A DNA stretch of 64,000 bases from JBEEOW01 sp041191405 (GTDB taxonomy: Bacteria > Bacteroidota > Bacteroidia > Cytophagales > UBA9547), in the NCBI GenBank assembly GCA_041191405.1, contig JBEEOW010000009.1:1-64000 (forward strand). The letters are read 5' to 3'. This document shows, in pieces, positions 25,998 through 34,383 of this stretch. Position 1 is the first letter of the stretch; each line of letters starts with the position of its first letter. Both the position numbers and the translations under genes were made by a program. The notes beneath the pieces were generated by a model. That model was not told where the DNA came from. It did no database searches and was given only the letters and a program-made list of their open reading frames with translations.

Positions 25998-27026
25998 TTA
26001 TTGAAATAAAGTGCCTTGTTTGGTAGGTGGAATTAAACCTAAATGTTTGTAAGCCAATTCGGTAACTTCTCTACCTCGTGAAGTACGTTTTAAATATCCT
26101 TCTTGAATCAGGAATGGCTCATACACTTCTTCAATAGTTTCGGCTTCTTCGCTACAAGCTGTGGCAATGGTACTCAAACCTACGGGACCACCTTTGAATT
26201 TTTCAATTATTGTTGACAAAATACGATTATCCATTTCGTCTAATCCATTTTGATCTACATCCAATGCATCCAAAGCTATTTGGGCAATGGGCACATCAAT
26301 GATTCCATTACTTTTTACTTGGGCAAAATCTCTGGTTCTACGCAGTAAGTTGTTTGCAATACGAGGTGTACCTCTGCTCCTTCTTGCAATTTCGTAGGCA
26401 GCATCTTCGTGAATTGGTGTACCTAAAATACTACTCGAACGAGAAATAATTCCTGTAAGTAACTTAGCATCATAGTATTCCAAACGAGCATTTATTCCAA
26501 AACGTGCCCTAAGTGGCGAAGTAAGCAAACCTGCTCTGGTTGTTGCTCCAATTAATGTAAATGGATTTAAGCCAATTTGTACTGTACGAGCACTTGGTCC
26601 CGAATCAAGCATAATATCTATGCGATAATCCTCCATGGCAGAATAAAGGTATTCTTCTACAATGGGACTAAGTCGGTGAATTTCGTCAATAAAAAGTACA
26701 TCATTGGTTTCAAGATTGGTAAGCAAACCAGCCAAATCACTTGGTTTATCCAACACGGGGCCAGAAGTGATTTTTAAATTTGTACCTAACTCATTTGCAA
26801 TAATATTGGACAAAGTAGTTTTACCCAAACCCGGAGGGCCATGTAATAAAATATGGTCAAGCGCTTCGCCACGTTGTTTGGCAGCGTGAACAAATATTTT
26901 TAAATTATCTACAGTTTTCTGCTGACCAGCAAAGTCATGGAAAGATAAAGGTCTGAGTGCACGCTCAATTTCTTTATCCGTATTATTTTGCCTATCATTA
27001 TCAGCATTCAGAAAATCTTCACGCAT
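25998..27026 (-). CDS. ruvB: Holliday junction branch migration ATPase RuvB
   Basis: 342 residues, full length. RuvB hexamers pump DNA through RuvA-bound Holliday junctions during recombination repair. Walker A GPPGLGKTTLSNIIA, Walker B DVLFIDEIHRLSP, sensor 1 LIGATTRAGLLTSPLRARFGI (with Arg finger region), sensor 2 RSRGTPRIANNLLRRTRDFA, and the winged-helix C-terminus with GGPVGLSTIATA...EPFLIQEGYLKRTSRGR are all present. ruvA and ruvC are not in the window. It leads a likely three-gene operon with a lipoprotein and a membrane protein, functionally unexpected neighbours. Confidence 0.98.
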   Translation of the reverse strand: MREDFLNADNDRQNNTDKEIERALRPLSFHDFAGQQKTVDNLKIFVHAAKQRGEALDHILLHGPPGLGKTTLSNIIANELGTNLKITSGPVLDKPSDLAGLLTNLETNDVLFIDEIHRLSPIVEEYLYSAMEDYRIDIMLDSGPSARTVQIGLNPFTLIGATTRAGLLTSPLRARFGINARLEYYDAKLLTGIISRSSSILGTPIHEDAAYEIARRSRGTPRIANNLLRRTRDFAQVKSNGIIDVPIAQIALDALDVDQNGLDEMDNRILSTIIEKFKGGPVGLSTIATACSEEAETIEEVYEPFLIQEGYLKRTSRGREVTELAYKHLGLIPPTKQGTLFQ

Positions 27027-27030
27027 AGTT

Positions 27031-27065
27031 TAATTAATTAATAATGAGTAATTAAGAATTAATAG
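27031..27065. repeat. Seven-base-period AT-rich repeat (TTAANAA type)
   Basis: Units TAATTAA, TTAATAA, TGAGTAA, TTAAGAA and TTAATAG begin at 27031, 27038, 27045, 27052 and 27059. It has the same 7-base step as the TCTNNNN repeats but a different core. Confidence 0.6.
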
Positions 27066-27123
27066 TTGGTTTTTGAAAAGATTTAATTTTTTTAAATTGT
27101 TATATAATTTAAAATCATCATTT

Positions 27124-27215
27124 TGTCATTCCGAGGCACGAGGAATCCTATTATGTAGAATAATTATATAAGATTCGATATTTTACACAAGAGTGTAAAA
27201 TAGTCTCGAATGACA
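27124..27215. repeat. TGTCATTCCGAG palindromic element, copy 1
   Basis: It starts TGTCATTCCGAGG and ends CTCGAATGACA, its near complement. Inside is a perfect 10-bp hairpin TATTTTACAC/GTGTAAAATA (27179-27202, loop AAGA). A related element is at 56732. Similar TGTCAT...ATGACA palindromes are widespread as bacterial REP-like repeats. Confidence 0.75.
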
Positions 27216-27422
27216 GAGACAAAGTAAATTGTCTATAAATCAATTAATAACTCTTCAAAATAAATATTCAATACTCAAAATTAAGCTTTATTCCTCAAAA
27301 TGTAGCATCTTTGAAAGATTTAAGCATATTTTAATGCATTTTAATTATTTACTAATGTATTGGTTTTATGTTTAAAGTAATATTGTACCAGATTTTTAGA
27401 TTAAACATTACGATAAATAATT

Positions 27423-29612
27423 ATGGAAATCAAAAAAATACCTGCCGATGGACTAGCAGGATTAAAAGAAAACTTTAAAGCTGATGCTATTTCAGGGTTT
27501 TTGGTATTCCTTTTGGCTATGCCATTGAGTTTGGGTATAGCCAAAGCATCTGGTTTTGAGCCTGTAATGGGTTTAATTACTGCAATTATTGGTGGTATTG
27601 TTGTATCAATTATTGCAGGTTCAAGGTTAACAATTAAAGGTCCGGCTGCCGGTTTAATTGTAATTGTTGCTACTGCTGTTCAAGATTTCGGACATGGCGA
27701 TGCTACATTGGGTTGGCAATTAACACTTGGAACTATTGTAGTTGCGGGTATAATTCAAATTTTGTTTGGTGTATTTAAACTTGGCTCGTTAAGTGATTTT
27801 TTCCCAGCATCGGCTGTGCATGGTATGTTGGCTGCAATTGGTATTATCATTTTCTCAAAACAGATTCATACTTTACTTGGTGTTGACCCTGCAACAATCA
27901 AAGGCATGGGAACATTGGCATTATTGGCACATATTCCACAAAGTATTATCGGTTTAAACCCTCAAGTTGCACTTATTGGTATAATTAGTTTAGGAATTTT
28001 ATTTGGTTTGCCAATGGTAAAAAACGGATTTATCCGTAAAATACCTTCTCCACTTGTGGTTTTAGTTTTGGCAATTCCAATGGGATTATACCTTGGGTTA
28101 GAAGGAAATACATTGGTAAAAATTGGCAATTTTGTTGATAATATTGGAGTAAATGTTTCATTTTCTGGTTTATCACAAACGGGTTATTTTATTAAATATG
28201 TTATCATGTTTGCGCTAGTTGGTACTATTGAAAGTTTGCTAACAGTTAAGGCTATTGACCCACAAGACCAACACAAACGTAAATCGGATTATAATAAAGA
28301 TTTAATTGCTGTCGGTATTGGTAATGTTATTTCAGGAATACTTGGTGGTTTACCTATGATTTCGGAAGTTGCTCGTTCATCTGCAAACGTAAATAATGGA
28401 GCACAAACTCGTTGGGCAAACTTTTTTCATGGAGTGTTTTTACTGATTGCAGTTTTAACAATAACACCAATTATTGAAATGATTCCAAATACAGCTTTGG
28501 CTGCTATGTTGATTGCTGTAGGTTATCGTTTGGCATCGCCAAATGAATTTATAAAAACTAAAAAAATTGGTAATGAGCAACTTGCAATTTTCCTTGTTAC
28601 AATTATTGTAACTTTAGCTGATGATTTACTTTGGGGAGTTGGAGCTGGTATTGTCACCAAAATCTTAATTGAAGTATATTATTATTACATTAAACCTGGA
28701 GGTTCTATCTTCAATGGAAATGCTCGTATTACCAAAGTTGATGATCATAATTACACTTTATCGATAAAAAACTCGGCAGTATTTTTAAATTATTTAGTAC
28801 TAAAAAAATACTTTGATAGAATCCCTAAAAACGCAAACTTGAAAGTTGACTTTTCATCAGTTCGATTAGTTGACCATACATTTATGGAACAAATGCATGC
28901 CCTTGAAGATGAGATGCATAACAATGGAACACATCTACAATTGATAGGTATGGAACACCTTGTTCCCACCTCTGACCATCCACTTTCTGCAAGAAGGTCA
29001 TTGGCTAAAAATGAAATTGTAAAACCAAAAGAATTAAAATTAACTCGCCGCCAAGTTGCATTAACTGAATTTGCACAAACTGAAAACCTAGACCTAGATT
29101 TGAGTCCTAAGTTTACATTATTAAGAATGCATTTCTTGCCATTTAATATTACACGTAAAGCATTAGATGCCAACAATGTATTAGTAGGAGCAAGAGAAGA
29201 TTATCAGTTTATGTTCTCCGATATTTATGTTCAAGAATCAAACTTCTTAACAAAACCTGAGTTTAAAATGACAGTTTTCTTGATGAATGATAACAAACAT
29301 TCTATACCAGATTTTTCACTTGAGGCTGAAGGTATGTTCTATGATTTAAAGGGTATTGCTGGCAGTAAGGATATTGACTTTAATGAGTTTCCGGTATTTT
29401 CAAAAAAATACTTTTTAACTGGAAAAGATGAAGTTGCAATCAGAAAATTCTTCAATCCAACATTGATTAAATTACTTGAAGGTACAAAAGGATATGTTTT
29501 AGAAGCAAAAAACAATTCATTAATCGTTTACCGTGATGCTGAAATTCAATCAACAGAAGTAATGAAGGAAACTTTAACTTTGATGGATAAATTTATTGAA
29601 GCAATAAAATAA
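27423..29612 (+). CDS. SulP-family anion transporter with STAS and extra C-terminal domain
   Basis: 729 residues. Residues about 15-430 form the SulP membrane core (DAISGFLVFLLAMPLSLGIAKASG; GSRLTIKGPAAGLIVIVATA; GGLPMISEVARSSANVNNGAQT is the family signature), and a STAS domain is at about 455-535 (LKVDFSSVRLVDHTFMEQM). SulP proteins carry sulfate, bicarbonate or other anions across the inner membrane. The substrate is not evident and no carbonic anhydrase is adjacent. The last about 190 residues (from LTRRQVALTEF) are not part of a normal SulP protein; they include FPVFSKKYFLTGKDEVAIRKFF, resembling a domain of standalone hypothetical proteins. Monocistronic, with its own terminator. Confidence 0.9.
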   Translation: MEIKKIPADGLAGLKENFKADAISGFLVFLLAMPLSLGIAKASGFEPVMGLITAIIGGIVVSIIAGSRLTIKGPAAGLIVIVATAVQDFGHGDATLGWQLTLGTIVVAGIIQILFGVFKLGSLSDFFPASAVHGMLAAIGIIIFSKQIHTLLGVDPATIKGMGTLALLAHIPQSIIGLNPQVALIGIISLGILFGLPMVKNGFIRKIPSPLVVLVLAIPMGLYLGLEGNTLVKIGNFVDNIGVNVSFSGLSQTGYFIKYVIMFALVGTIESLLTVKAIDPQDQHKRKSDYNKDLIAVGIGNVISGILGGLPMISEVARSSANVNNGAQTRWANFFHGVFLLIAVLTITPIIEMIPNTALAAMLIAVGYRLASPNEFIKTKKIGNEQLAIFLVTIIVTLADDLLWGVGAGIVTKILIEVYYYYIKPGGSIFNGNARITKVDDHNYTLSIKNSAVFLNYLVLKKYFDRIPKNANLKVDFSSVRLVDHTFMEQMHALEDEMHNNGTHLQLIGMEHLVPTSDHPLSARRSLAKNEIVKPKELKLTRRQVALTEFAQTENLDLDLSPKFTLLRMHFLPFNITRKALDANNVLVGAREDYQFMFSDIYVQESNFLTKPEFKMTVFLMNDNKHSIPDFSLEAEGMFYDLKGIAGSKDIDFNEFPVFSKKYFLTGKDEVAIRKFFNPTLIKLLEGTKGYVLEAKNNSLIVYRDAEIQSTEVMKETLTLMDKFIEAIK

Positions 29613-29632
29613 AACATATTTATATCAGTTGT

Positions 29633-29672
29633 AAAATGCCTTGCGATTATATTATTGTGAGGCATTTTTTAT
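29633..29672 (+). terminator. Terminator after the SulP gene
   Basis: AAAATGCCT pairs with AGGCATTTT and is followed by T6. It overlaps the upstream region of the uridine kinase promoter. Confidence 0.8.
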
Positions 29673-29673
29673 T

Positions 29674-29681
29674 TATTTTTG
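29674..29681 (+). promoter_or_regulatory. Promoter -7 box for uridine kinase
   Basis: TATTTTTG, 22 bases before ATG 29704. A TTG at 29655-29657 lies 16 bases upstream, slightly closer than usual. Confidence 0.5.
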
Positions 29682-29703
29682 AAAAACTTCAATAAAATAT
29701 ATA

Positions 29704-30318
29704 ATGGTAATTATAGGAATAACAGGTGCAAGTGGAAGTGGAAAGTCGTTCTTTTTAAGAGAGTTGCTTTCGCAATTGCCTGAAAATGATGTAATTCATT
29801 TGGCACTTGATAATTATTATTTCCCGAGAGAATTACAACAAAAAGATGAAAATGGAATTGAAAATTTTGATATTCCAACTGCATTTAATGAAGCAAAATT
29901 ATTGGCTGATATTATAGATTTAAAGTCAGGAAAAGCTATAACTTTTGAAACATATAATTATAATAACTCATTGATTAATAAAGAGCTTAAAACTATTGAA
30001 CCTCGAAAAATATTAATCATTGAAGGGATTTTTGTATTTAATTTTGAGTCAATTTATCCACATTTTTCATATAAAATATTTGTAGATGCTCCAACAGATA
30101 TTAATCTCAACCGCAGATTACAACGTGATGCTATAGAACGTGGCTATGATTACAATGATGTAGTTTATAGATATTATAATCATGTTATTCCAGCTTTTGA
30201 AAAACACATTTTACCAACTAAAAATATAGTTGATATTATTGTAGATAATAGTAAAACTGAGAATTTAAATAAGGAAATTGAAATTATAACTGATTGGATT
30301 TCAAAGAAATTACTCTAA
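29704..30318 (+). CDS. udk: Uridine kinase
   Basis: 204 residues. It phosphorylates uridine (and cytidine) with ATP or GTP in pyrimidine salvage. P-loop IGITGASGSGKSFFLREL, then LALDNYYFPRELQQKDENG (substrate region), FETYNYNNSLI, ILIIEGIFVFNFESI, and RRLQRDAIERGYDYNDVVYRYYNHVIPAFEKHI with the lid Arg residues. Cytosolic. Its stop overlaps the 3' end of the convergent polysaccharide deacetylase gene by 9 bases, so the two transcripts are complementary at their ends. Confidence 0.93.
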   Translation: MVIIGITGASGSGKSFFLRELLSQLPENDVIHLALDNYYFPRELQQKDENGIENFDIPTAFNEAKLLADIIDLKSGKAITFETYNYNNSLINKELKTIEPRKILIIEGIFVFNFESIYPHFSYKIFVDAPTDINLNRRLQRDAIERGYDYNDVVYRYYNHVIPAFEKHILPTKNIVDIIVDNSKTENLNKEIEIITDWISKKLL

Positions 30319-31617
30319 AGTAGTTCTTATGATTTCTTCACAGATATTATTCCAGTTTTGCCACATTTTTTTACTTCCTAAAGTCTCATTGTGGAAAGTT
30401 ACCCTGAAATCACCACCAACTGATTTAACTGTTTCCCATATATGACGAGCATGGTAAGGAACTTCTGATGAACGAATTCTTAAATGTAATTTAAATGCTT
30501 TATCCACAAAACAGAATGGATGAATCATTAAAGGTTTTTGTTCATTAGCAATCAAATCAAAAAATGGATATGATACACAAATACCTGCTCTAAATCCAAT
30601 AACATTGTTAAAACCCATTGAATAATCATCGGTAATTCCTGCTTCAATTAGCTTGTTATAAGTATCAGGGAAAGATAATTTATTAAAATATTGTCTGCTT
30701 TTAAATACTTTTTTTCCAATAATATTTTCGAGTCTTTGTTTTTCAATTAAAAGTTGTTTTTCAGAATTTACCGAACCAAATGATGGATGAAATCCAACTT
30801 CATAACGTTCATTAAATTTTTTAATAATATTTCTGTAAACATTATTGTGATGAGAAATATTACGGTCGTTACCTCCGAAATCCCCTAATAAAAAGAAAAA
30901 CAATGGTTTAATTTTAAATTTATCACATATTTCAACTATCCTTTTGAAAGTATCATAAGGGTCTGGTTTAACATTAGTGTGCACTAAAATTCTTTGAGAT
31001 ACATTTTTAAAATTAAATTTTAATAAATCTTCTAAAAAAGCAACAGAACTTCTTATAAAACCTTTGTGTTTATATGCAAAAGCATTGTCAATATCAAATG
31101 TTGGTATAAATCTCGCTCTTCTAGTTGGGAAATTGTGACTTGTATAAAAACTAAGAATAATTTTTCTGATTTCTAATGCATATAAGTTTATAATTGGCTT
31201 ATCAATCAAATTGTAAGTATATAACATACTTTGCTCAGGCATGTATCTTTTATACTTATCAAGAGTATTTGTAGGTAAATGTTCTTCGTATCTTGTAATG
31301 ATATAAAATGCTGAAGCAAAAGGGTCAAAAGGTAAAAAACCTAAATCTTTTACAGGGAAAAATCCTTTTAAGTTATTCCAATCTACTGGTTCGATAGGTC
31401 TTTTATATACATCGTTTTCAAACATTATGTCTGATGCTCCAAAAAATAAACCTTCGGTTTCTTTAACTCTTCCATAACTAAATTTTGCACCATCAAAATT
31501 TGAAAACACTTCTTTATCGGAAGTAATTACAAATTCAACTTCTAAAATATATTTGAAAAATACATTAAAAATATATTCAACTCTTGGGCTTGTTTCAGAA
31601 ACGTAAATGCAAATCAT
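30310..31617 (-). CDS. Polysaccharide deacetylase family protein (DUF7033-type)
   Basis: 435 residues, no signal peptide. The N-terminal about 150 residues are the accessory domain typical of Bacteroidota members (ICIYVSETSPRVEYIFNVFF; DLGFLPFDPFASAFYIITRYEEH). The NodB-like part follows: RFIPTFDIDNAFAYKHKG carries the catalytic/metal Asp pair, and YEVGFHPSFGSVNSEKQL supplies the metal His. LMIHPFCFVDKAF lies near the end. Such enzymes remove acetyl groups from sugars of envelope polysaccharides. It is near genes for a Wzi-like protein and a glycosyltransferase. Confidence 0.85.
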   Translation of the reverse strand: MICIYVSETSPRVEYIFNVFFKYILEVEFVITSDKEVFSNFDGAKFSYGRVKETEGLFFGASDIMFENDVYKRPIEPVDWNNLKGFFPVKDLGFLPFDPFASAFYIITRYEEHLPTNTLDKYKRYMPEQSMLYTYNLIDKPIINLYALEIRKIILSFYTSHNFPTRRARFIPTFDIDNAFAYKHKGFIRSSVAFLEDLLKFNFKNVSQRILVHTNVKPDPYDTFKRIVEICDKFKIKPLFFFLLGDFGGNDRNISHHNNVYRNIIKKFNERYEVGFHPSFGSVNSEKQLLIEKQRLENIIGKKVFKSRQYFNKLSFPDTYNKLIEAGITDDYSMGFNNVIGFRAGICVSYPFFDLIANEQKPLMIHPFCFVDKAFKLHLRIRSSEVPYHARHIWETVKSVGGDFRVTFHNETLGSKKMWQNWNNICEEIIRTTLE

Positions 31618-31717
31618 AATGTGATTTATTCTTTTGAATTTTTATAGAATATGCAATATCTTGTTTTTTTAGCAAAAAATGAAAAATTTAACTCTCTTAA
31701 ATTATATATTTGTTGTT

Positions 31718-33364
31718 ATGAGAAACTTGATATCCACTATTTTGCTTTTTGGTAGCAGTTTGGCAATTGCTCAGTCAACTTACGTACCTTTAAATACTGA
31801 CTATTATCATTTATTAGATAAAACTGAAGTTGTTTCAGGTGAAAATGCAACATACCATACTTCTCAAAAACCGTATAGACGAGATTTCGTTTCTCAACAA
31901 GTTTTAAAAAATGATACTTTAATCAATAAAAGCATTGGCGATTATTTGATTAACGATAATATTGAATGGGGATCAAATAGCAGAACTAAACCTCGAAATA
32001 CTACTTTTTACAATCGACAAAATGCTACATATTCATATCATTCTGATGATTTTATGATAGTTGCAAACCCTGTTTTAAACTTACAATATGGTAAATCCTC
32101 AGCTTTAGATGCAACGCTTTTTCAAAATACCAAAGGAGTTGAAATTAGAGGTTGGGTAGATAAAAAAATTGGTTTTTATAGTATTTTAACTGATAATCAA
32201 GTTTCGTTTCCTCAGTACTTGAATAATTATACACAAAGTTGGGGAGCTTTGACTGGGGAAGGATTTTACAAACCATTCAAAACCAGTGGCTATGATTATA
32301 TTTCGGCTCGTGGATATATTACTGTTTCGCCAGTAAAACATATACAATTACAATTTGGGCACGATAAAAATTTTATTGGAAATGGTATTCGTTCACTTTC
32401 ATTATCTGACAATTCAAATGCTTACTTGTTTTTAAAAGCACAAACTACTGTTTGGAAATTTCAGTACACCAACTTATTTGCTCAAATGAGTACGCAATCT
32501 CAAGGAACAAATCAATTGTATCCTCGCAAGTATTTTGCTATGCATCATTTAAGTTTGAATGTATTAAAAAACATAAATATTGGTTTGTTTGAAAGCATTG
32601 TTTTTGGTAGAAAAGATTCATTGTCGGCAGGGAGTTTTGATGCTAACTATTTGAATCCTATCATATTTTATCGTTGGGCAGAACAAAATAATGGTAGCCC
32701 TGATAATGCCAATATTGGTATGGATATAAAATATAATTTGTTTAAAACAGCTCAGTTATATACTTCTGTTTTTATAGATGAGTTTATATTTTCAAATGTA
32801 AAAGCAGGCAAAGGTGCTTGGGAAAATAAACAAGCTTTGCAATTTGGAGCAAAATACTTTAATGTATTCACAGTAAAAGGTTTAGATGCACAGGTGGAGT
32901 ATAATTATATTCGTCCATATACTTACACTCATGCTGATAATTATTCAAATTATACACATTACGGTCAAGCCTTGGCACACCCTATGGGAGCAAATTTAAA
33001 AGAATTTATGGGTATAATTCGTTATCAATCAAATACTAAATTGTTATTAAAACTACAAGGAACCTATTACATTCAAGGAGTTGACACTTCAGCAAGTACA
33101 GGAAAATACAATTATGGAGGCGATATTTTTAAATCGTATAACAATGTATCAGCCTTTCATTTAACTGGGAATAAAATAACACAAGGTGTAAAAAATACTA
33201 CTGCACACATTCAAGTATCAGCCAATTATATGTTGTACCACAACTTATTTATTGATGCAATGTATGGTTACCGAAAAAGTACAGCAGGGGCTTTAGTTGG
33301 TAATGAAACCTATTTTACTTTAGGGTTGAGGTTGAATATTGCTACAAAACAGAGTTTGTTTTAA
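31718..33364 (+). CDS. RemB/Wzi-like outer-membrane protein
   Basis: 548 residues from MRNLISTILLFGSSLAIAQ (signal peptide). The sequence resembles the gliding-motility protein RemB and the capsule-assembly Wzi barrel: QLQFGHDKNFIGNGIRSLSLSDNSNAYLFLKAQT is the Wzi-type core, and AHPMGANLKEFMGIIRY near the end is typical. It is expected to be an outer-membrane beta barrel acting in surface polysaccharide or motility adhesion. An upstream in-frame ATG at 31679 would add 13 residues; a TATATTTG box at 31705-31712 lies between the two, favouring 31718 with almost no leader. Confidence 0.75.
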   Translation: MRNLISTILLFGSSLAIAQSTYVPLNTDYYHLLDKTEVVSGENATYHTSQKPYRRDFVSQQVLKNDTLINKSIGDYLINDNIEWGSNSRTKPRNTTFYNRQNATYSYHSDDFMIVANPVLNLQYGKSSALDATLFQNTKGVEIRGWVDKKIGFYSILTDNQVSFPQYLNNYTQSWGALTGEGFYKPFKTSGYDYISARGYITVSPVKHIQLQFGHDKNFIGNGIRSLSLSDNSNAYLFLKAQTTVWKFQYTNLFAQMSTQSQGTNQLYPRKYFAMHHLSLNVLKNINIGLFESIVFGRKDSLSAGSFDANYLNPIIFYRWAEQNNGSPDNANIGMDIKYNLFKTAQLYTSVFIDEFIFSNVKAGKGAWENKQALQFGAKYFNVFTVKGLDAQVEYNYIRPYTYTHADNYSNYTHYGQALAHPMGANLKEFMGIIRYQSNTKLLLKLQGTYYIQGVDTSASTGKYNYGGDIFKSYNNVSAFHLTGNKITQGVKNTTAHIQVSANYMLYHNLFIDAMYGYRKSTAGALVGNETYFTLGLRLNIATKQSLF

Positions 33365-33382
33365 AAATAGGGATATATTTAA

Positions 33383-33413
33383 TCTAATATCTTAAATCTA
33401 ACATCTCAAATCT
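33383..33413. repeat. Seven-base-period degenerate repeat (TCTNNNN type)
   Basis: TCT at 33383, 33390, 33397, 33404 and 33411, exactly 7 bases apart, running up to the stop codon of the convergent glycosyltransferase. The last unit order (TCTAACATCTCAAATCT) matches that at 9191-9207. Confidence 0.8.
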
Positions 33414-34246
33414 CACTTATAATCTTGAAAAGCATCATTGATATGTTGTTGAATAAAATCATTTCCCCATTTTGATTCTATGGAAATCATTTTGTCGGCA
33501 TGTTCAAAAACTGGTGGTTTTTGTTTGCTTCTTAATGTTAATCTAATAAAGTGGTGATTATAAACACCTAATGCAACATGTACTGGTTTAATATCACCAA
33601 CTTCAATACTACGTTTTTTGGTTCTCAAATATAAATCAAAATCAGCACCTTGAATTCTTTCGTCCCACAAACCCACTTTTTCAATCGCAGATTTAAACAT
33701 AAATACACTATTTCCACAAAAACCTTCAACTACATTTGTTCCAAATTGTTGAAATCGTGTTCTATTGTATTTTTCTAAATTTCCATACATTAAAAAAACC
33801 ATCAATCTTAAACAAAAAATATTGGTACTAAAAAATGCAATAGGATTTTTAATTGCTTTCCATTTTCTTAAAGCTTTTTTAGTTAGGGCATCAGTTTCCA
33901 AATGTTCCATTCCAGTTGAAGTTGCGACTTCTAAACCATTCACTTTCATGGTTTCAATAATATTTTTATCCCAATCTGGGCCAACAATAATATCATTATT
34001 TAAAAATGCTAAAAAATCATATTTTGCTATTTTTATTCCTTGATTTTGGCAGTAAGGATAATTATAATTTGCTTTATTTTTAATAACAATAGCTCCTTCT
34101 TTTTCATAAAACTCTGCCGATCCATCCGTTGAATTATTATCTAAAATTATTAATTCATAAGGGTAAGCTGAATATTTTTTTAATGATTCTACAAATAACT
34201 TATTTACAGATAATTGATTATGTATTGCAACTATTATACTTACCAT
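33413..34246 (-). CDS. Family 2 glycosyltransferase
   Basis: 277 residues. The GT-A fold opens MVSIIVAIHNQLSVNKLFVESL, with ELIILDNNSTDGSAEFYE and FLAFLNNDIIVGPDWDKNI (metal-binding acidic motif). VEGFCGNSVFMFKSAIEKVGLWDERIQGADFDLYLR supplies the acceptor/catalytic region, with the ED-like motif as AD-FDL. It probably transfers a sugar to an envelope glycan in the cytosol. The start at 34246 was chosen because the upstream ATG (34270) lies in the promoter box. It is divergent from the ABC exporter gene. Confidence 0.88.
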   Translation of the reverse strand: MVSIIVAIHNQLSVNKLFVESLKKYSAYPYELIILDNNSTDGSAEFYEKEGAIVIKNKANYNYPYCQNQGIKIAKYDFLAFLNNDIIVGPDWDKNIIETMKVNGLEVATSTGMEHLETDALTKKALRKWKAIKNPIAFFSTNIFCLRLMVFLMYGNLEKYNRTRFQQFGTNVVEGFCGNSVFMFKSAIEKVGLWDERIQGADFDLYLRTKKRSIEVGDIKPVHVALGVYNHHFIRLTLRSKQKPPVFEHADKMISIESKWGNDFIQQHINDAFQDYK

Positions 34247-34267
34247 TATTAATTTTTTTGCTTTATG

Positions 34268-34275
34268 CAAAGATA
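34268..34275 (-). promoter_or_regulatory. Promoter -7 box for the glycosyltransferase
   Basis: Reads TATCTTTG on the minus strand, 21 bases before the start at 34246. A TTG lies about 23 bases further upstream (34299-34301). Confidence 0.55.
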
Positions 34276-34356
34276 ACTTTTTTTGAAATTTTATTTTACA
34301 AATTCATAAAATCCATTCTTTAAAAATAATTATACAAAATTAAAGTTCTAATTTCT

Positions 34357-34364
34357 TACTTTTG
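34357..34364 (+). promoter_or_regulatory. Promoter -7 box for the ABC exporter
   Basis: TACTTTTG. The expected transcript start is about 34370, after the in-frame ATG 34366, so translation must begin at ATG 34384. Confidence 0.55.
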
Positions 34365-34383
34365 TATGTTAAATACTTACGCA

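Larger units (their letters stand above)
27027..27422. other. 396-bp intergenic region with repeats
   Basis: It holds a 7-base-period run at 27031-27065, a palindromic TGTCATTCCGAG element at 27124-27215, and AT-rich sequence. No ORF, tRNA or clear TAnnTTTG box was found; CATCTTTG at about 27308 differs from the -7 consensus at one position and may serve the SulP gene. Confidence 0.6.
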
